DNA of 64,000 nt from Herbihabitans rhizosphaerae (GTDB taxonomy: Bacteria > Actinomycetota > Actinomycetes > Mycobacteriales > Pseudonocardiaceae), in assembly GCF_004216555.1 (NCBI RefSeq), contig NZ_SGWQ01000002.1:713219-777218 (forward strand), read 5' to 3'. Every line of letters starts with the position of its first letter. Within the stretch, counting starts at the first letter, position 1. Shown one piece after another: positions 32,190 through 40,551 of the stretch. The position numbers and the translations under genes were made by a program. The notes beneath the pieces are model-generated. The model was not told the origin of the DNA, did not search any database, and saw only the letters and a list, made by a program, of their open reading frames with translations.

Positions 32190-32735
32190 TCACCAGGGAG
32201 CCGGCGCGCCTTCCATCGCCGCCCAGTTCACGTAGAAGTTCGAACCGTCGATCGACTCCCGGATGATGTCGGCGTGGCCGCCGTGCCGCGCGGTCTCCTC
32301 GATCAGGTGCAGCAGCACCCAGCGCAGCGTCCAGTGCTCGACGTCCTTCGGGAACCACGGCTGGTCGGGCACCTGCACCCGGTACTCCAGATCGCCGATC
32401 TCCGCCACGATCCGCTCGGTCTCGCGGGCCACCTCATCGTAGAAGGCCAGCGCGCCTTCCAGCGTCTCGTCGGCCGTCAACTCGAAGCCCTTGAGGTAGT
32501 CCTCCTCGGTGCGCTCCAACTGCTTGCCGAGCACCGTCTCCACCATCCACCCGCGCTCCACGTTCGCCACGTGCTTGATCAGCCCGCCGAGGCTCAGCGT
32601 GCTCGCCGTCGGCGTGAGCCGCGCCTGCTCCTCGGTGACGCCGAAAGCCGCCGCGCGAAGGCCCAGCCGCTGCTGGTCGATGTAGTGGAGCAGACCGTCG
32701 GTCTCGTCGGCGATCGTGCGGGCGTATGCGGGCAT
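32190..32735 (-). CDS. DinB-family (DUF664) protein
   Basis: 181-residue four-helix bundle of the DinB superfamily. The three metal histidines are in GGLIKHVANVERGW, in the region of DEVARETER, and in LHLIEETARHGGHADIIRE, which is the canonical last motif. Related actinobacterial proteins are metal-dependent thiol transferases using mycothiol or bacillithiol; this one may detoxify electrophiles. GAAGGA seven bases before the ATG at 32733-32735 fixes the start. Divergent from the 5'-3' exonuclease gene over 82 bp. Confidence 0.85.
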   Translation of the reverse strand: MPAYARTIADETDGLLHYIDQQRLGLRAAAFGVTEEQARLTPTASTLSLGGLIKHVANVERGWMVETVLGKQLERTEEDYLKGFELTADETLEGALAFYDEVARETERIVAEIGDLEYRVQVPDQPWFPKDVEHWTLRWVLLHLIEETARHGGHADIIRESIDGSNFYVNWAAMEGAPAPW

Positions 32736-32817
32736 GGAGCGTCCTTCCTCAATGGCTGATACCCGCTCATCGTCGCAGCGCGCACCGACATTTCCACCCG
32801 TGTGGCAAGCTCTGCGA

Positions 32818-33774
32818 GTGACCACAGCTTCCAGCGGGCGGCTCGCACTCCTCGACTCGGCCAGCCTGTACTTCCGCGCGTTCTACGGACTCCCGGACAC
32901 GCTCGTCGCGCCGGACGGCATGCAGGTGAACGCGATCCGAGGGTTCGCCGACACGATCGCGCGGATCATCATCGAGCGGAAGCCGACTCGCCTGGTCTGC
33001 TGCATGGACGCCGACTGGCGGCCGGCCTTCCGGGTCGAGGCGCTGCCGAGCTACAAGGCGCACCGGGTTGCCGAGGAGGCCCCGACCGGGCCGGACGTCG
33101 AAGAGGTGCCGGACGCACTGACGCCCCAGGTGCCGGTCATTCTCGAACTGCTGGACGCCGTGGGGCTGGCCACCGCGGAAGCCGAGGGCTACGAGGCCGA
33201 CGACGTGATCGGCACGCTGGCCACCCGCGAGAAGGTCGACCCGGTCGAGGTGATCACCGGCGACCGCGACCTGTTCCAACTCGTGCGCACCGAGCCGACC
33301 GCGGTGGACGTGGTGTACGTCGGGCGCGGCTGGGCGAAGGCGGAAACCCTTGGGCCGCAAGAGCTTGCCGCTCGCTACGCGCTTCCGGTGGAGAACGCCG
33401 GCTCGGCGTACGCGGACATGTCCATGCTGCGCGGCGACCCGTCCGACGGGCTGCCCGGGGTGGCCGGCATCGGCGAGAAGGGAGCGGCGAAGCTGATCAC
33501 CGAATTCGGCACGCTCGCCGCGCTGCTGGCGGCGGCCGAGGCCGGCGACAGCCGGGTACCCCCACGCGCGCGAGCCAGTTTGGCGGCGGCGGCCGACTAC
33601 CTCGCTGTCGCGCCCAAGGTGGTGCGGGTGGCCGCCGACGCGGAGATCGACCAGGACCACGAGGACGTCATTCCGGCCGAGCCGCGTGACCGGGCCCGGG
33701 TGCTGGAACTCAAGGAGCGCTACAACCTGGGAGCACCGGTCGACCGCCTGCTCGGGGCACTCGACCGGCACTGA
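32818..33774 (+). CDS. Stand-alone 5'-3' exonuclease (PolI N-domain/FEN type)
   Basis: This 318-residue homologue of the 5'-nuclease domain of DNA polymerase I processes flaps and RNA primers. The conserved acidic residues are seen in ALLDSASLYFRAF, CCMDADWRPAFR, EAEGYEADDVIGTLA, VITGDRDLFQLV and LRGDPSDGLPGVAGIGEKGAAKLI, the last being the helix-hairpin-helix. The same gene sits at this place in mycobacteria (Rv2090). The GTG at 32818 precedes TTASSGRLALLDSA; upstream codons overlap the divergent DinB start. Convergent with the lipoprotein gene, 6 bp apart. Confidence 0.93.
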   Translation: MTTASSGRLALLDSASLYFRAFYGLPDTLVAPDGMQVNAIRGFADTIARIIIERKPTRLVCCMDADWRPAFRVEALPSYKAHRVAEEAPTGPDVEEVPDALTPQVPVILELLDAVGLATAEAEGYEADDVIGTLATREKVDPVEVITGDRDLFQLVRTEPTAVDVVYVGRGWAKAETLGPQELAARYALPVENAGSAYADMSMLRGDPSDGLPGVAGIGEKGAAKLITEFGTLAALLAAAEAGDSRVPPRARASLAAAADYLAVAPKVVRVAADAEIDQDHEDVIPAEPRDRARVLELKERYNLGAPVDRLLGALDRH

Positions 33775-33780
33775 CTGGCC

Positions 33781-34116
33781 TCACTTGGGTATCGACACCT
33801 GGTAGTCGCCGTACTCGTTGCTGACCCGGATGTGCACCTTCTTGTTCTGACCGTCGACCTTGATGTCGCAGTCGAACTCGTGGCCTTCCTTCGCCTCCTG
33901 GTCGGCCGGGCACTTCACCTCGCCGACCGCGCCGGGTTTGGCGAATTTGGACTCGACGACGCCCTTGATGCCTTCACGTAGCTTCTCGTCGTCGAGGACC
34001 TTCACAGTCTCCGACTCCGGCGGCGTGACGAACGGTGGATCGTTCTTCGAGTCGTCTCCACACGCACCCACGGCGGCCGCGGCACAGACGATCAGCACTA
34101 TGCGAAATACACGCAT
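33781..34116 (-). CDS. DUF4333-domain lipoprotein
   Basis: This 111-residue predicted lipoprotein has a signal segment MRVFRIVLIVCAAAA ending in a V-G-A-C lipobox (Cys18), a short acidic linker, then a DUF4333 domain (residues about 45-111) with cysteines at EVKCPADQ and EFDCDIKVDG forming the expected disulfide. Function of DUF4333 is unknown; it is common in actinobacterial cell-envelope proteins. The domain is nearly identical to that of the next gene, with 105 bp perfectly conserved, so this gene is a recent duplicate that swapped the Gln-rich/TM head for a lipoprotein signal. GTGGGGG precedes the ATG. Confidence 0.82.
   Translation of the reverse strand: MRVFRIVLIVCAAAAVGACGDDSKNDPPFVTPPESETVKVLDDEKLREGIKGVVESKFAKPGAVGEVKCPADQEAKEGHEFDCDIKVDGQNKKVHIRVSNEYGDYQVSIPK
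33832..33936 (-). repeat. 105-bp direct repeat, copy 1 (DUF4333 coding)
   Basis: Identical base for base to 34238-34342, encoding the central part of the DUF4333 domain (GAVGEVKC to KKVH). Flanking bases diverge on both sides. Confidence 0.9.
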
Positions 34117-34186
34117 AGCCCCCACTTTCAATTGTTCAGCGAATGGCGCGACCTCCCCGGCCGCGCCATGTCCCCCGCCGCCTTTT

Positions 34187-34831
34187 CTACTTCGGTTGCG
34201 ACACCTGGTAGTCACCGTTCTCGTTGGTGACCCGGACGTGCACCTTCTTGTTCTGACCGTCGACCTTGATGTCGCAGTCGAACTCGTGGCCTTCCTTCGC
34301 CTCCTGGTCGGCCGGGCACTTCACCTCGCCGACCGCGCCGGGCTTGGCGAACTTCTGCTCGACGACACCCTTCACGCCGTCCTGCAGCTTCGCCTGGTCG
34401 AGCACCTTCTTGTTGAAGAAGCCCGGCGTGACGAAGCCGAGAATTCCGACCGCGGCGACCGCCAGCACGACGACCACCACGACGATCCACACCCAGGCGT
34501 TCGACTTCTTCTGCGGCGTCTGGGGCACCTGACCCGGGTACCCGCCGTACTGCTGCTGGGGCTGCTGCGGCTGGGCGTACGGGTTCGGCTGCTGCTGCGT
34601 CGGCTGGTAGCCCTGCGGCGGCTGCTGAGGCTGTTGCTGCTGCGGGTAACCCTGCTGCTGAGGCTGTTGGGGCTGCTGCGGGTAGCCGCCGTACTGCGGC
34701 TGCTGGGGCTGGCCGTACCCACCCTGCGAAGGAAACCCGCCAGATGGCGTGCCCTGCTGGCCGCCGTAGGGCTGCTGACCCCACTGCTGGTTCGGGTCGT
34801 TCCCGCCGGATGGTCCGTACGGGCTGGTCAT
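34187..34831 (-). CDS. DUF4333 membrane protein with Gln/Pro/Gly/Tyr-rich cytoplasmic head
   Basis: 214 residues: residues 1-108 are low-complexity (repeats of QQPQ, GGYPQ and PYAQP); a single membrane helix covers 113-136 (AWVWIVVVVVVLAVAAVGIL); the C-terminal DUF4333 domain (about 145-214) with two cysteines lies outside. Matches Rv2091c by position and design: between the exonuclease and helY. The disordered head may phase-separate or bind partners, an inference from composition. GGAGG lies five bases before the ATG at 34829-34831. Confidence 0.85.
   Translation of the reverse strand: MTSPYGPSGGNDPNQQWGQQPYGGQQGTPSGGFPSQGGYGQPQQPQYGGYPQQPQQPQQQGYPQQQQPQQPPQGYQPTQQQPNPYAQPQQPQQQYGGYPGQVPQTPQKKSNAWVWIVVVVVVLAVAAVGILGFVTPGFFNKKVLDQAKLQDGVKGVVEQKFAKPGAVGEVKCPADQEAKEGHEFDCDIKVDGQNKKVHVRVTNENGDYQVSQPK
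34238..34342 (-). repeat. 105-bp direct repeat, copy 2 (DUF4333 coding)
   Basis: Second copy of the perfect repeat at 33832-33936, 406 bp apart in the same orientation. Together the two can recombine and fuse or delete the paralogues. Confidence 0.9.
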
Positions 34832-34953
34832 CGTTCGCCTCCGTGGGTGGGCCTCGTGGTGTGCACGCGCTACTGCCCGCGATCAAACCACAGCGGGGGC
34901 CATCAGCCACACCCGACCCGCGCGGCCGTTTCGAAGTCGTTGACCGGCCGCCG

Positions 34954-37743
34954 TCACGCTACGGCCAGGGCCACCACGCCGCGTCTGATCGCGGTGACCG
35001 CCTTCTCCGCGGCGGCACCGGTGGGGTCCTGGGGGCCCAGCACGTCCCTGATCTGGTCCAACAAGTCGATCACCTGCCGGCACCAGCGCACGAAGTCGCC
35101 GGCGGACAGCTCCTGGCCGGCCGACTCGGCGGCGGTGAGCACCTTCTCCAGCGTCTCGCCGCGTGCCCACCGGTACACCGGCCAGGCGAACCCGGCGTCC
35201 GGCTGCCTGGTCCGCTCCAGCTTGTGCCGCCGCTCGTCGTCCTCGATGTCGGCCCACAGCTTCGCCGTCTCGGCGAGCGCGTCGGTCACCGCGCCGGACG
35301 GCACCCTCGCCTCCACGGTCGCGTCCCGCCGCGCCTCGTACACCAGCGCCGACACGACCGCGGCGAGTTCGGCCGGGCCGAGCCCCTGCCACACGTGGTG
35401 CCGCAGGCACTCCGCGGCCAGTAGATCGGACTCGCTGTAGAGCCGGGCCAGCCGCCTGCCGTGCTCGGTGACCCGCTCCTCGTTCTCCTCGGTGGCCAAG
35501 TAGCCGCGCTCGCGCAGCAGTCCGCGAATCCGGTCGAACGCGCGGGCCAGCGAGTGCGTCGTGGCCGCGACCCGCCGCTCGACCTGCTCGGTCTCGGCGA
35601 GCAGCCGGTGGTACCGCTCGCCCCAGCGCGCGTGGTCCTCGCGGTCGGCGCAGCCGTGACACGGGTGTGCCCGCATCGCCCTGCGCAGCGTGACCAACTC
35701 GGGGTCCTCGTCGGCACTCGACCGGCGGCGCCGGCGATCCGGCAGTTCGATGCCGGTGTTGCGCAGCGTGGACGCGAGATCGCGACGCGACCGCGGCGAG
35801 CGCACGTCCACCTGCTTGGGCAGCTTGATCTTGCCGAGCACCTCCACCGGCGACGGGAAGTCCGCGACCGACAGCCGGCCGGCCCACCGGTCCTCGGTGA
35901 CCACGAACGGACGCGGATCGGCCATCGGGTCCAGGCCCGGGTCGATCACCAGCGCCAGCCCGGAGCGTCGCCCCGCCGGCACGGCGATCACGTCGCCCTT
36001 GCGCAGCCGCTCCAGCGACGCCGCCGCCTCGATCCGCCGGTCGGACTTGTTCCGCCGGGACAGCGTCTTCTCCCGCACGGACACCTGCCGCCGCAGCTCC
36101 GCGTACTCGGTGAAGTCGCCGAGGTGGCAGTGCATCGACTTGGCGTAACCGGCCAGGCCCTCCCGGTTGCGCTCCACCTTGCGGGACAGGCCCACCACCG
36201 ACCGGTCGGCCTGGAACTGGGCGAAGGACTGCTCCAGGATCTCCCGCGCCTGCCGCGCGCCGAGCCGGTCGACCAGGTTGACCGCCATGTTGTAGCCGGG
36301 GCGGAACGACGAGCGCAGCGGATAGGTGCGGGTGGACGCGAGCCCGGCCACCTGCTTCGGGTCCACGCCGGGCTGCCACACCACGACCGCGTGGCCCTCG
36401 ACGTCGATACCCCGCCGCCCGGCACGTCCGGTGAGCTGCGTGTACTCGCCCGGCGTGAGATCGACGTGCGCCTCGCCGTTGTACTTCACCAGCCGTTCGA
36501 GAACGACCGTGCGGGCCGGCATGTTGATGCCGAGGGCGAGCGTCTCGGTGGCGAACACGACCTTCACCAGGCCGCGCACGAACAGCTCCTCGACCGTCTC
36601 CTTGAACGCGGGCAGCATGCCGGCGTGGTGGCTGGCGACCCCGCGCTCCAACGCGTCGCGCCACTCCCAGTAGCCCAGCACCACCAGGTCGGCCTCGGGC
36701 AGATCACGCGTCTTGGCGTCGATGATCGTGCGGACCTCGTCCACCTCGGCCGGGCTGTTGAGCCGCTGGCCGCCGCGCACGCACTGCGCCACCGCCGCGT
36801 CACAGCCGGCGCGGCTGAACACGAACACGATCGCCGGCAGCAGGCTCGCGCCGTCCAGCCGGTGCACGACGTCAACCCGGGACGGCGGCCGGAACCGTGG
36901 CCCGCCCTGCTGTCCGCGCCGGCCGCGACCGCCGCGGTTGCGTGGGCCGTGCCAGGGCGCGTGCGCCCGGCCGACCTCCTCGGCGCGGCGCACGAGCTGC
37001 GGGTTGATCGACGCCTCTCCCCCGGCCTCGCTGAGATTGCCTCCAGTGCCGGCCGGCACGCTGAACAGGTCCATCATCCGACCGCCGACGAGCATGTGCT
37101 GCCACAGCGGCACGGGCCGGTGCTCGTCCACCACGATCGTGGTGTCACCGCGCACCTCGACGAGCCACTCGCCGAACTCCTCGGCGTTGCTGACCGTCGC
37201 CGACAGGCTCACCAGCCGCACCCAGTCGGGCAGGTGCAGGATCACCTCTTCCCACACCGCGCCGCGGAACCGGTCGGCCAGGTAGTGCACCTCGTCCATC
37301 ACCACGTAGCCGAGACCGTCCAATGTGGACGATTCGGCGTACAGCATGTTGCGCAGCACCTCGGTGGTCATGACCACGATCGGCGCGTTGGAGTTGATCG
37401 AGCTGTCACCGGTGAGCAGGCCGACCGACTTGGCGCCGTACCGCGCGGTCAGGTCGGCGTGCTTCTGGTTGGACAGCGCCTTGATCGGGGTCGTGTAGAA
37501 GCACTTCCGGCCCTCGGCGAGCGCCATGTGCACGGCGAACTCGCCGACCACGGTCTTGCCGGCGCCGGTCGGGGCGCAGACCAGTACGCCGTGGCCGTCC
37601 TCGAGGGCGACGCACGACTTGTACTGGAACGGGTCCAGCTCGAAGGACAACTGCTGGACGAAGTCCGTGAGTTGCGGGTAGTCCGCCCGGGTCTTGGCTG
37701 CTGTGAATGCCTCGGCCGGGGACCGATCAGGGCGCTGCGCCAC
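34954..37743 (-). CDS. helY: HelY, Ski2/Mtr4-like DEAD/DEAH-box RNA helicase
   Basis: 929 residues. Walker A is CAPTGAGKT (56-64), followed by TTPIKALSNQKH (motif Ia), DEVHYLADR (motif II), LSATVSNAEEF (motif III) and the second RecA domain with FVFSRAGCDAAV and QLTGRAGRRGIDVEGHAVV (motif VI). The C-terminal half carries the Ski2-like beta-rich insertion and the DSHCT helical domain. Relatives unwind structured RNA for degradation. The GTG at 37741-37743 follows TGGAGGC. Rv2092c holds the same position in mycobacteria. An Arg/Gly-rich patch (RNRGGRGRRGQQGG) could bind RNA. Confidence 0.95.
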   Translation of the reverse strand: MAQRPDRSPAEAFTAAKTRADYPQLTDFVQQLSFELDPFQYKSCVALEDGHGVLVCAPTGAGKTVVGEFAVHMALAEGRKCFYTTPIKALSNQKHADLTARYGAKSVGLLTGDSSINSNAPIVVMTTEVLRNMLYAESSTLDGLGYVVMDEVHYLADRFRGAVWEEVILHLPDWVRLVSLSATVSNAEEFGEWLVEVRGDTTIVVDEHRPVPLWQHMLVGGRMMDLFSVPAGTGGNLSEAGGEASINPQLVRRAEEVGRAHAPWHGPRNRGGRGRRGQQGGPRFRPPSRVDVVHRLDGASLLPAIVFVFSRAGCDAAVAQCVRGGQRLNSPAEVDEVRTIIDAKTRDLPEADLVVLGYWEWRDALERGVASHHAGMLPAFKETVEELFVRGLVKVVFATETLALGINMPARTVVLERLVKYNGEAHVDLTPGEYTQLTGRAGRRGIDVEGHAVVVWQPGVDPKQVAGLASTRTYPLRSSFRPGYNMAVNLVDRLGARQAREILEQSFAQFQADRSVVGLSRKVERNREGLAGYAKSMHCHLGDFTEYAELRRQVSVREKTLSRRNKSDRRIEAAASLERLRKGDVIAVPAGRRSGLALVIDPGLDPMADPRPFVVTEDRWAGRLSVADFPSPVEVLGKIKLPKQVDVRSPRSRRDLASTLRNTGIELPDRRRRRSSADEDPELVTLRRAMRAHPCHGCADREDHARWGERYHRLLAETEQVERRVAATTHSLARAFDRIRGLLRERGYLATEENEERVTEHGRRLARLYSESDLLAAECLRHHVWQGLGPAELAAVVSALVYEARRDATVEARVPSGAVTDALAETAKLWADIEDDERRHKLERTRQPDAGFAWPVYRWARGETLEKVLTAAESAGQELSAGDFVRWCRQVIDLLDQIRDVLGPQDPTGAAAEKAVTAIRRGVVALAVA

Positions 37744-37764
37744 GCCTCCAGGGTTTCACACCCG

Positions 37765-38322
37765 TCAGGAGGTCTCCTTCATGTGCCTCTTGATGGCGTT
37801 GCGAGCCTCGTGAATGCGAAACTTGATCGTGCTCAGCGGAAGGCGCAGTTGCTCGGCGATGTCGTTGTACTGCCAGTCGGCCAGGTCCCGCAGCACGAAC
37901 GGCGCGGTCAGCTCCGGCGAACGCCGCTCCAGCTTGTCCAGCGCCTCCAACAGGTCGATCCGCGAGCCGGCGATCACGCTCGTGGTGCGCGGGTCGGGCC
38001 GCTGCGGCAGCTCCTCCGTGGGGTGCTCCAGCGACTTTCGCTTGAGCTTGGTGTAGGTCTGCCGCAGGCTGTTGACCACGACGCGGTACAGCCAGGTGCT
38101 GAACTTGGACCGGCCCTCGAACGTCGTGATGTCCTTCGCGACGGCCCACAGCGCGTCCTGGCAGGCCTCTTCGGCGTCGGCCCAGTACTGCAGCATCTTG
38201 GCGCACCGGCTCAACACGGCCGGCCGAATCCGGCGAAGCAGCTCGTCGAGCGCGTGCTTGTCGCCGGCGGCCGCACGGCGGGCCAGTTCGTCGTCGGTCG
38301 CGTCGTCCACCCTGGTTCGCAC
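37765..38322 (-). CDS. ECF-type RNA polymerase sigma factor
   Basis: This 185-residue sigma factor has region 2 in about 10-80 (ADAEEACQDALWAVAKDITTFEGRSKFSTWLYRVVVNSLR) and region 4 in about 125-180 (DLADWQYNDIAEQLRLPLSTIKFRIHEARNAIKRH). No anti-sigma gene adjoins; instead a transmembrane Ser/Thr kinase starts 40 bp away on the other strand. Some ECF groups are activated by phosphorylation from such kinases, so a pair is a reasonable inference. The GTG at 38320-38322 or one four codons later are both possible. Downstream lies helY, 21 bp away. Confidence 0.92.
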   Translation of the reverse strand: MRTRVDDATDDELARRAAAGDKHALDELLRRIRPAVLSRCAKMLQYWADAEEACQDALWAVAKDITTFEGRSKFSTWLYRVVVNSLRQTYTKLKRKSLEHPTEELPQRPDPRTTSVIAGSRIDLLEALDKLERRSPELTAPFVLRDLADWQYNDIAEQLRLPLSTIKFRIHEARNAIKRHMKETS

Positions 38323-38362
38323 CCGTCGTATCGCACTGGTCGCTGTCCGCCATCATAGAGGC

Positions 38363-39790
38363 GTGACTCCCCCGGCCTTCATCGGGCGCTACGCGATCAG
38401 GAGGTCACTCGGCTCCGGCGGTTTCGCCACCGTGTGGCTGGGCTTCGACGAGCGCCTCGACGATCAGGTCGCGATCAAGGTGCTCGCGGAGAACTGGGCG
38501 CAGCGGCTGGATGTGCGCGACCGGTTCACGCAGGAGGCGCGGGTGCTGCGCCGCGCCCGGTCGCCGCACGTCGTGCAGGTCTACGACATCGACCAGTTGC
38601 CCGACGGGCGGCCCTACTTCGTGATGACCTACGCCGACGGCGGGAGCCTGTCCGACCGGCTGGCGCACGGTCCGCTGCCGGCCGAGACCGCGCTCGGATA
38701 CGGCGCCGTGATCGCCACCGGCGTTCAGGACCTGCACGACAGCGGCGTGATGCACCGCGACATCAAGCCGTCCAACGTGCTGTTCCGGTCCACGTCGGAG
38801 CTGCTGATCGCCGATCTCGGGCTGGCCAGGGACCTCGATCGCGGCTCACGCCTGACCCTGACCGCGGGCACGCCCGGCTACATGGCACCCGAGCAGGCCG
38901 ACGGCGACGCGACGATCGACCATCGGGTGGACGTCTACGCCATCGGGGCGACGGTGTACCGGGCGCTCACCGGCCGTACGCCGACGGTCGGTGCGGTCAC
39001 GCCCGTCGGCCAAGTGCGCCCGGACCTGCCGCTGGGTACCGACGCGGTGCTGATGCGGGCGCTGGCCACGCACCCCGGCGACCGCTGGTCCACCGCCGGC
39101 GAGCTGGCCGAGGAGCTTCGGCGGGTGGTGAACGGCCGGGCCAGCACGGCACCGCTGGCCGTCGATCCCGAGCGCACCGACGAGGTGGTGGCCCCGCCGT
39201 CGAAGTCGGGGCGCCGTCGCTGGTGGATCGCGGCCGCCGCGGTACTCGCCACGGCCGCGGCCGTCGCCGGTGTGCTGCTCGCCGTGAACTCGGCTGACCG
39301 CCCGGCCAGCGCGCTGACACCGCCCGAGACCACCACATCGTCGTCCAGCATGGCGCCCGCGCCACCGAGCCCCAGTCCGCCGACACCGTCGACGGCGCCC
39401 CCGACGACAACGCTCGCGCGGGCCACGCCCCCACCATCGACCACCACGACGACAACGGTCCCTCCCGCACCCACGACACAGTCGCCCCAGCCCCCGTCCC
39501 CACTACCGTCGTCGCAGGCCGAGCCGCGTCCCCAGGGTTGTCCGGCATACCGGATGTGCTTCTACCCGGAGAACCACTACTACGGGACACCCGAGGTGCG
39601 CCACATGGACTACAGCGAGACCTCGCACTGCCAACCCACCGCGAAGCCGTTCAAGTCGGTCTACAACAGCGCCGACCAGAACCAGCAGGTGTGGTCGACC
39701 ACCGCTTGCGGCGTACGCGAGCAAGGCCCTCTGGTCAAAGCGGGCCAGGGCTTCCGCTACATCGAGGGCCGCTCCTTCCGACACTCATGA
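38363..39790 (+). CDS. Transmembrane Ser/Thr protein kinase with I36-like (inhibitor/crystallin) ectodomain
   Basis: 475 residues. Kinase domain 8-265: glycine loop LGSGGFATV, K39 (VAIKVL), H131-R-D133 (MHRDIKPSN), D151 in DLGLAR and GTPGYMAPEQ, so catalytically complete. A basic stop (GRRRWW) and one membrane helix (287-309) are followed by a 75-residue Pro/Thr/Ser linker and an extracellular domain (391-475) with cysteines 393, 399, 423 and 449 that resembles peptidase-inhibitor family I36/beta-gamma-crystallin folds (CPAYRMCFYPENHYYG, SVYNSADQNQQVW). PASTA domains, usual in cell-wall kinases, are absent. Divergent from the ECF sigma gene, 40 bp apart; the T7SS-like cassette follows after 85 bp. 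Confidence 0.88.
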   Translation: MTPPAFIGRYAIRRSLGSGGFATVWLGFDERLDDQVAIKVLAENWAQRLDVRDRFTQEARVLRRARSPHVVQVYDIDQLPDGRPYFVMTYADGGSLSDRLAHGPLPAETALGYGAVIATGVQDLHDSGVMHRDIKPSNVLFRSTSELLIADLGLARDLDRGSRLTLTAGTPGYMAPEQADGDATIDHRVDVYAIGATVYRALTGRTPTVGAVTPVGQVRPDLPLGTDAVLMRALATHPGDRWSTAGELAEELRRVVNGRASTAPLAVDPERTDEVVAPPSKSGRRRWWIAAAAVLATAAAVAGVLLAVNSADRPASALTPPETTTSSSSMAPAPPSPSPPTPSTAPPTTTLARATPPPSTTTTTTVPPAPTTQSPQPPSPLPSSQAEPRPQGCPAYRMCFYPENHYYGTPEVRHMDYSETSHCQPTAKPFKSVYNSADQNQQVWSTTACGVREQGPLVKAGQGFRYIEGRSFRHS

Positions 39791-39875
39791 CACCGTTACC
39801 TGTTCGTTACTAACTTAGGCGCTCCGGCCGGCCACCTCATGTACGACACACCCGAGGTGGTGAAAGGGGAAAGCC

Positions 39876-40250
39876 GTGTTCGTCAACGAGCATCGAGGAG
39901 CGGGATTCGCCGTCGCGGACGACGTTCTGCGGAACGCACACGAGGAAGAGCCGCTACACGGACGTCAGGAACTGCCGGAGGTCGTCTATCTGCCGACCGA
40001 GGAACCGGTGCATCGAGCGGACGCCGACTGCGTAGTGGAAATGCGCCAGCTTACGGATGGTCGCATCGGGTTGCTGACCTACACGTCTCGCGAATCATTG
40101 GTCGAGTGCTGCGGCGACGCGCAGCCGTGGGTTTCGATTCCGAACTGGAGGTTGGAACTCCTTCAAGAGGAGACGAATGCGGACGTGGTGGTATTCGACG
40201 CGCCGCTGAGGGCCGAACAGATGCGGAACGCGGACGGCGGTGAATTCTGA
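39876..40250 (+). CDS. SAV_915-family protein heading a type VII secretion-like cassette
   Basis: This 124-residue cytosolic protein has a core (EVVYLPTEEP through DGRIGLLTYTSRESLVECCGDAQPWVSI) that matches the SseB/SAV_915-like group commonly found beside type VII substrates in actinomycetes. Function is unproven; a chaperone or immunity role is suggested by association. The GTG at 39876 follows a long purine run (AAAGGGGAAAG). Its stop shares one base with the ATG of the next gene (TGATG), so production of the two is tied. Base composition here is visibly less GC-biased than in helY or tatC. Confidence 0.72.
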   Translation: MFVNEHRGAGFAVADDVLRNAHEEEPLHGRQELPEVVYLPTEEPVHRADADCVVEMRQLTDGRIGLLTYTSRESLVECCGDAQPWVSIPNWRLELLQEETNADVVVFDAPLRAEQMRNADGGEF

Positions 40251-40519
40251 TGTTGGGCTATGAGGTCGACGAGACCGATCTCCACGGGCTGGCGCGCAAA
40301 CTGACTGCGGGCGCCACCGACATCGAAGACACCGCCGATGCGCCCCCCGCGCCACAGGCAGGACCGCTGACCGGTTTGATCGCCGGACACCTCGGCAACG
40401 TCGCGGGAGGAATGGCCTCGGTGTCGGAGTTCGCCAGTGCCGCCGGCCAGAACGTGACCCGTAGCGCGTCCACCTACACCAACGTGGACAAGGGGAACGC
40501 CGATGCGTTCAAACCGTGA
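40250..40519 (+). CDS. EspC-like (DUF2580/WXG100-related) type VII secretion target
   Basis: This 89-residue helical hairpin protein fits the 'type VII secretion target' family related to EspC/ESAT-6: an amphipathic first helix (EVDETDLHGLARKLTAGATDIE), a central Pro/Gly turn, and a second helix ending SASTYTNVD. The Y-x-x-x-D at that end is the general type VII export motif. It starts on the last base of the SAV_915 stop and is followed 33 bp later by the large WXG protein, probably its co-secretion partner. Confidence 0.78.
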   Translation: MLGYEVDETDLHGLARKLTAGATDIEDTADAPPAPQAGPLTGLIAGHLGNVAGGMASVSEFASAAGQNVTRSASTYTNVDKGNADAFKP

Positions 40520-40551
40520 CATGACGACGGTAAGCCAGTCAGAGGAGAAGG

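Noticed and set aside
35461-38358. A 965-codon open frame on the plus strand
   Set aside because: It is antisense to helY and the sigma factor, with Arg/His/Pro/Gly-rich composition typical of GC-rich shadow frames and no domain; both true genes have complete motifs.
39833-39859. CACCTC/GAGGTG inverted repeat before the T7SS-like cassette
   Set aside because: Only 6-bp arms with a 15-bp spacer overlapping the purine-rich leader; too weak to list as an operator.
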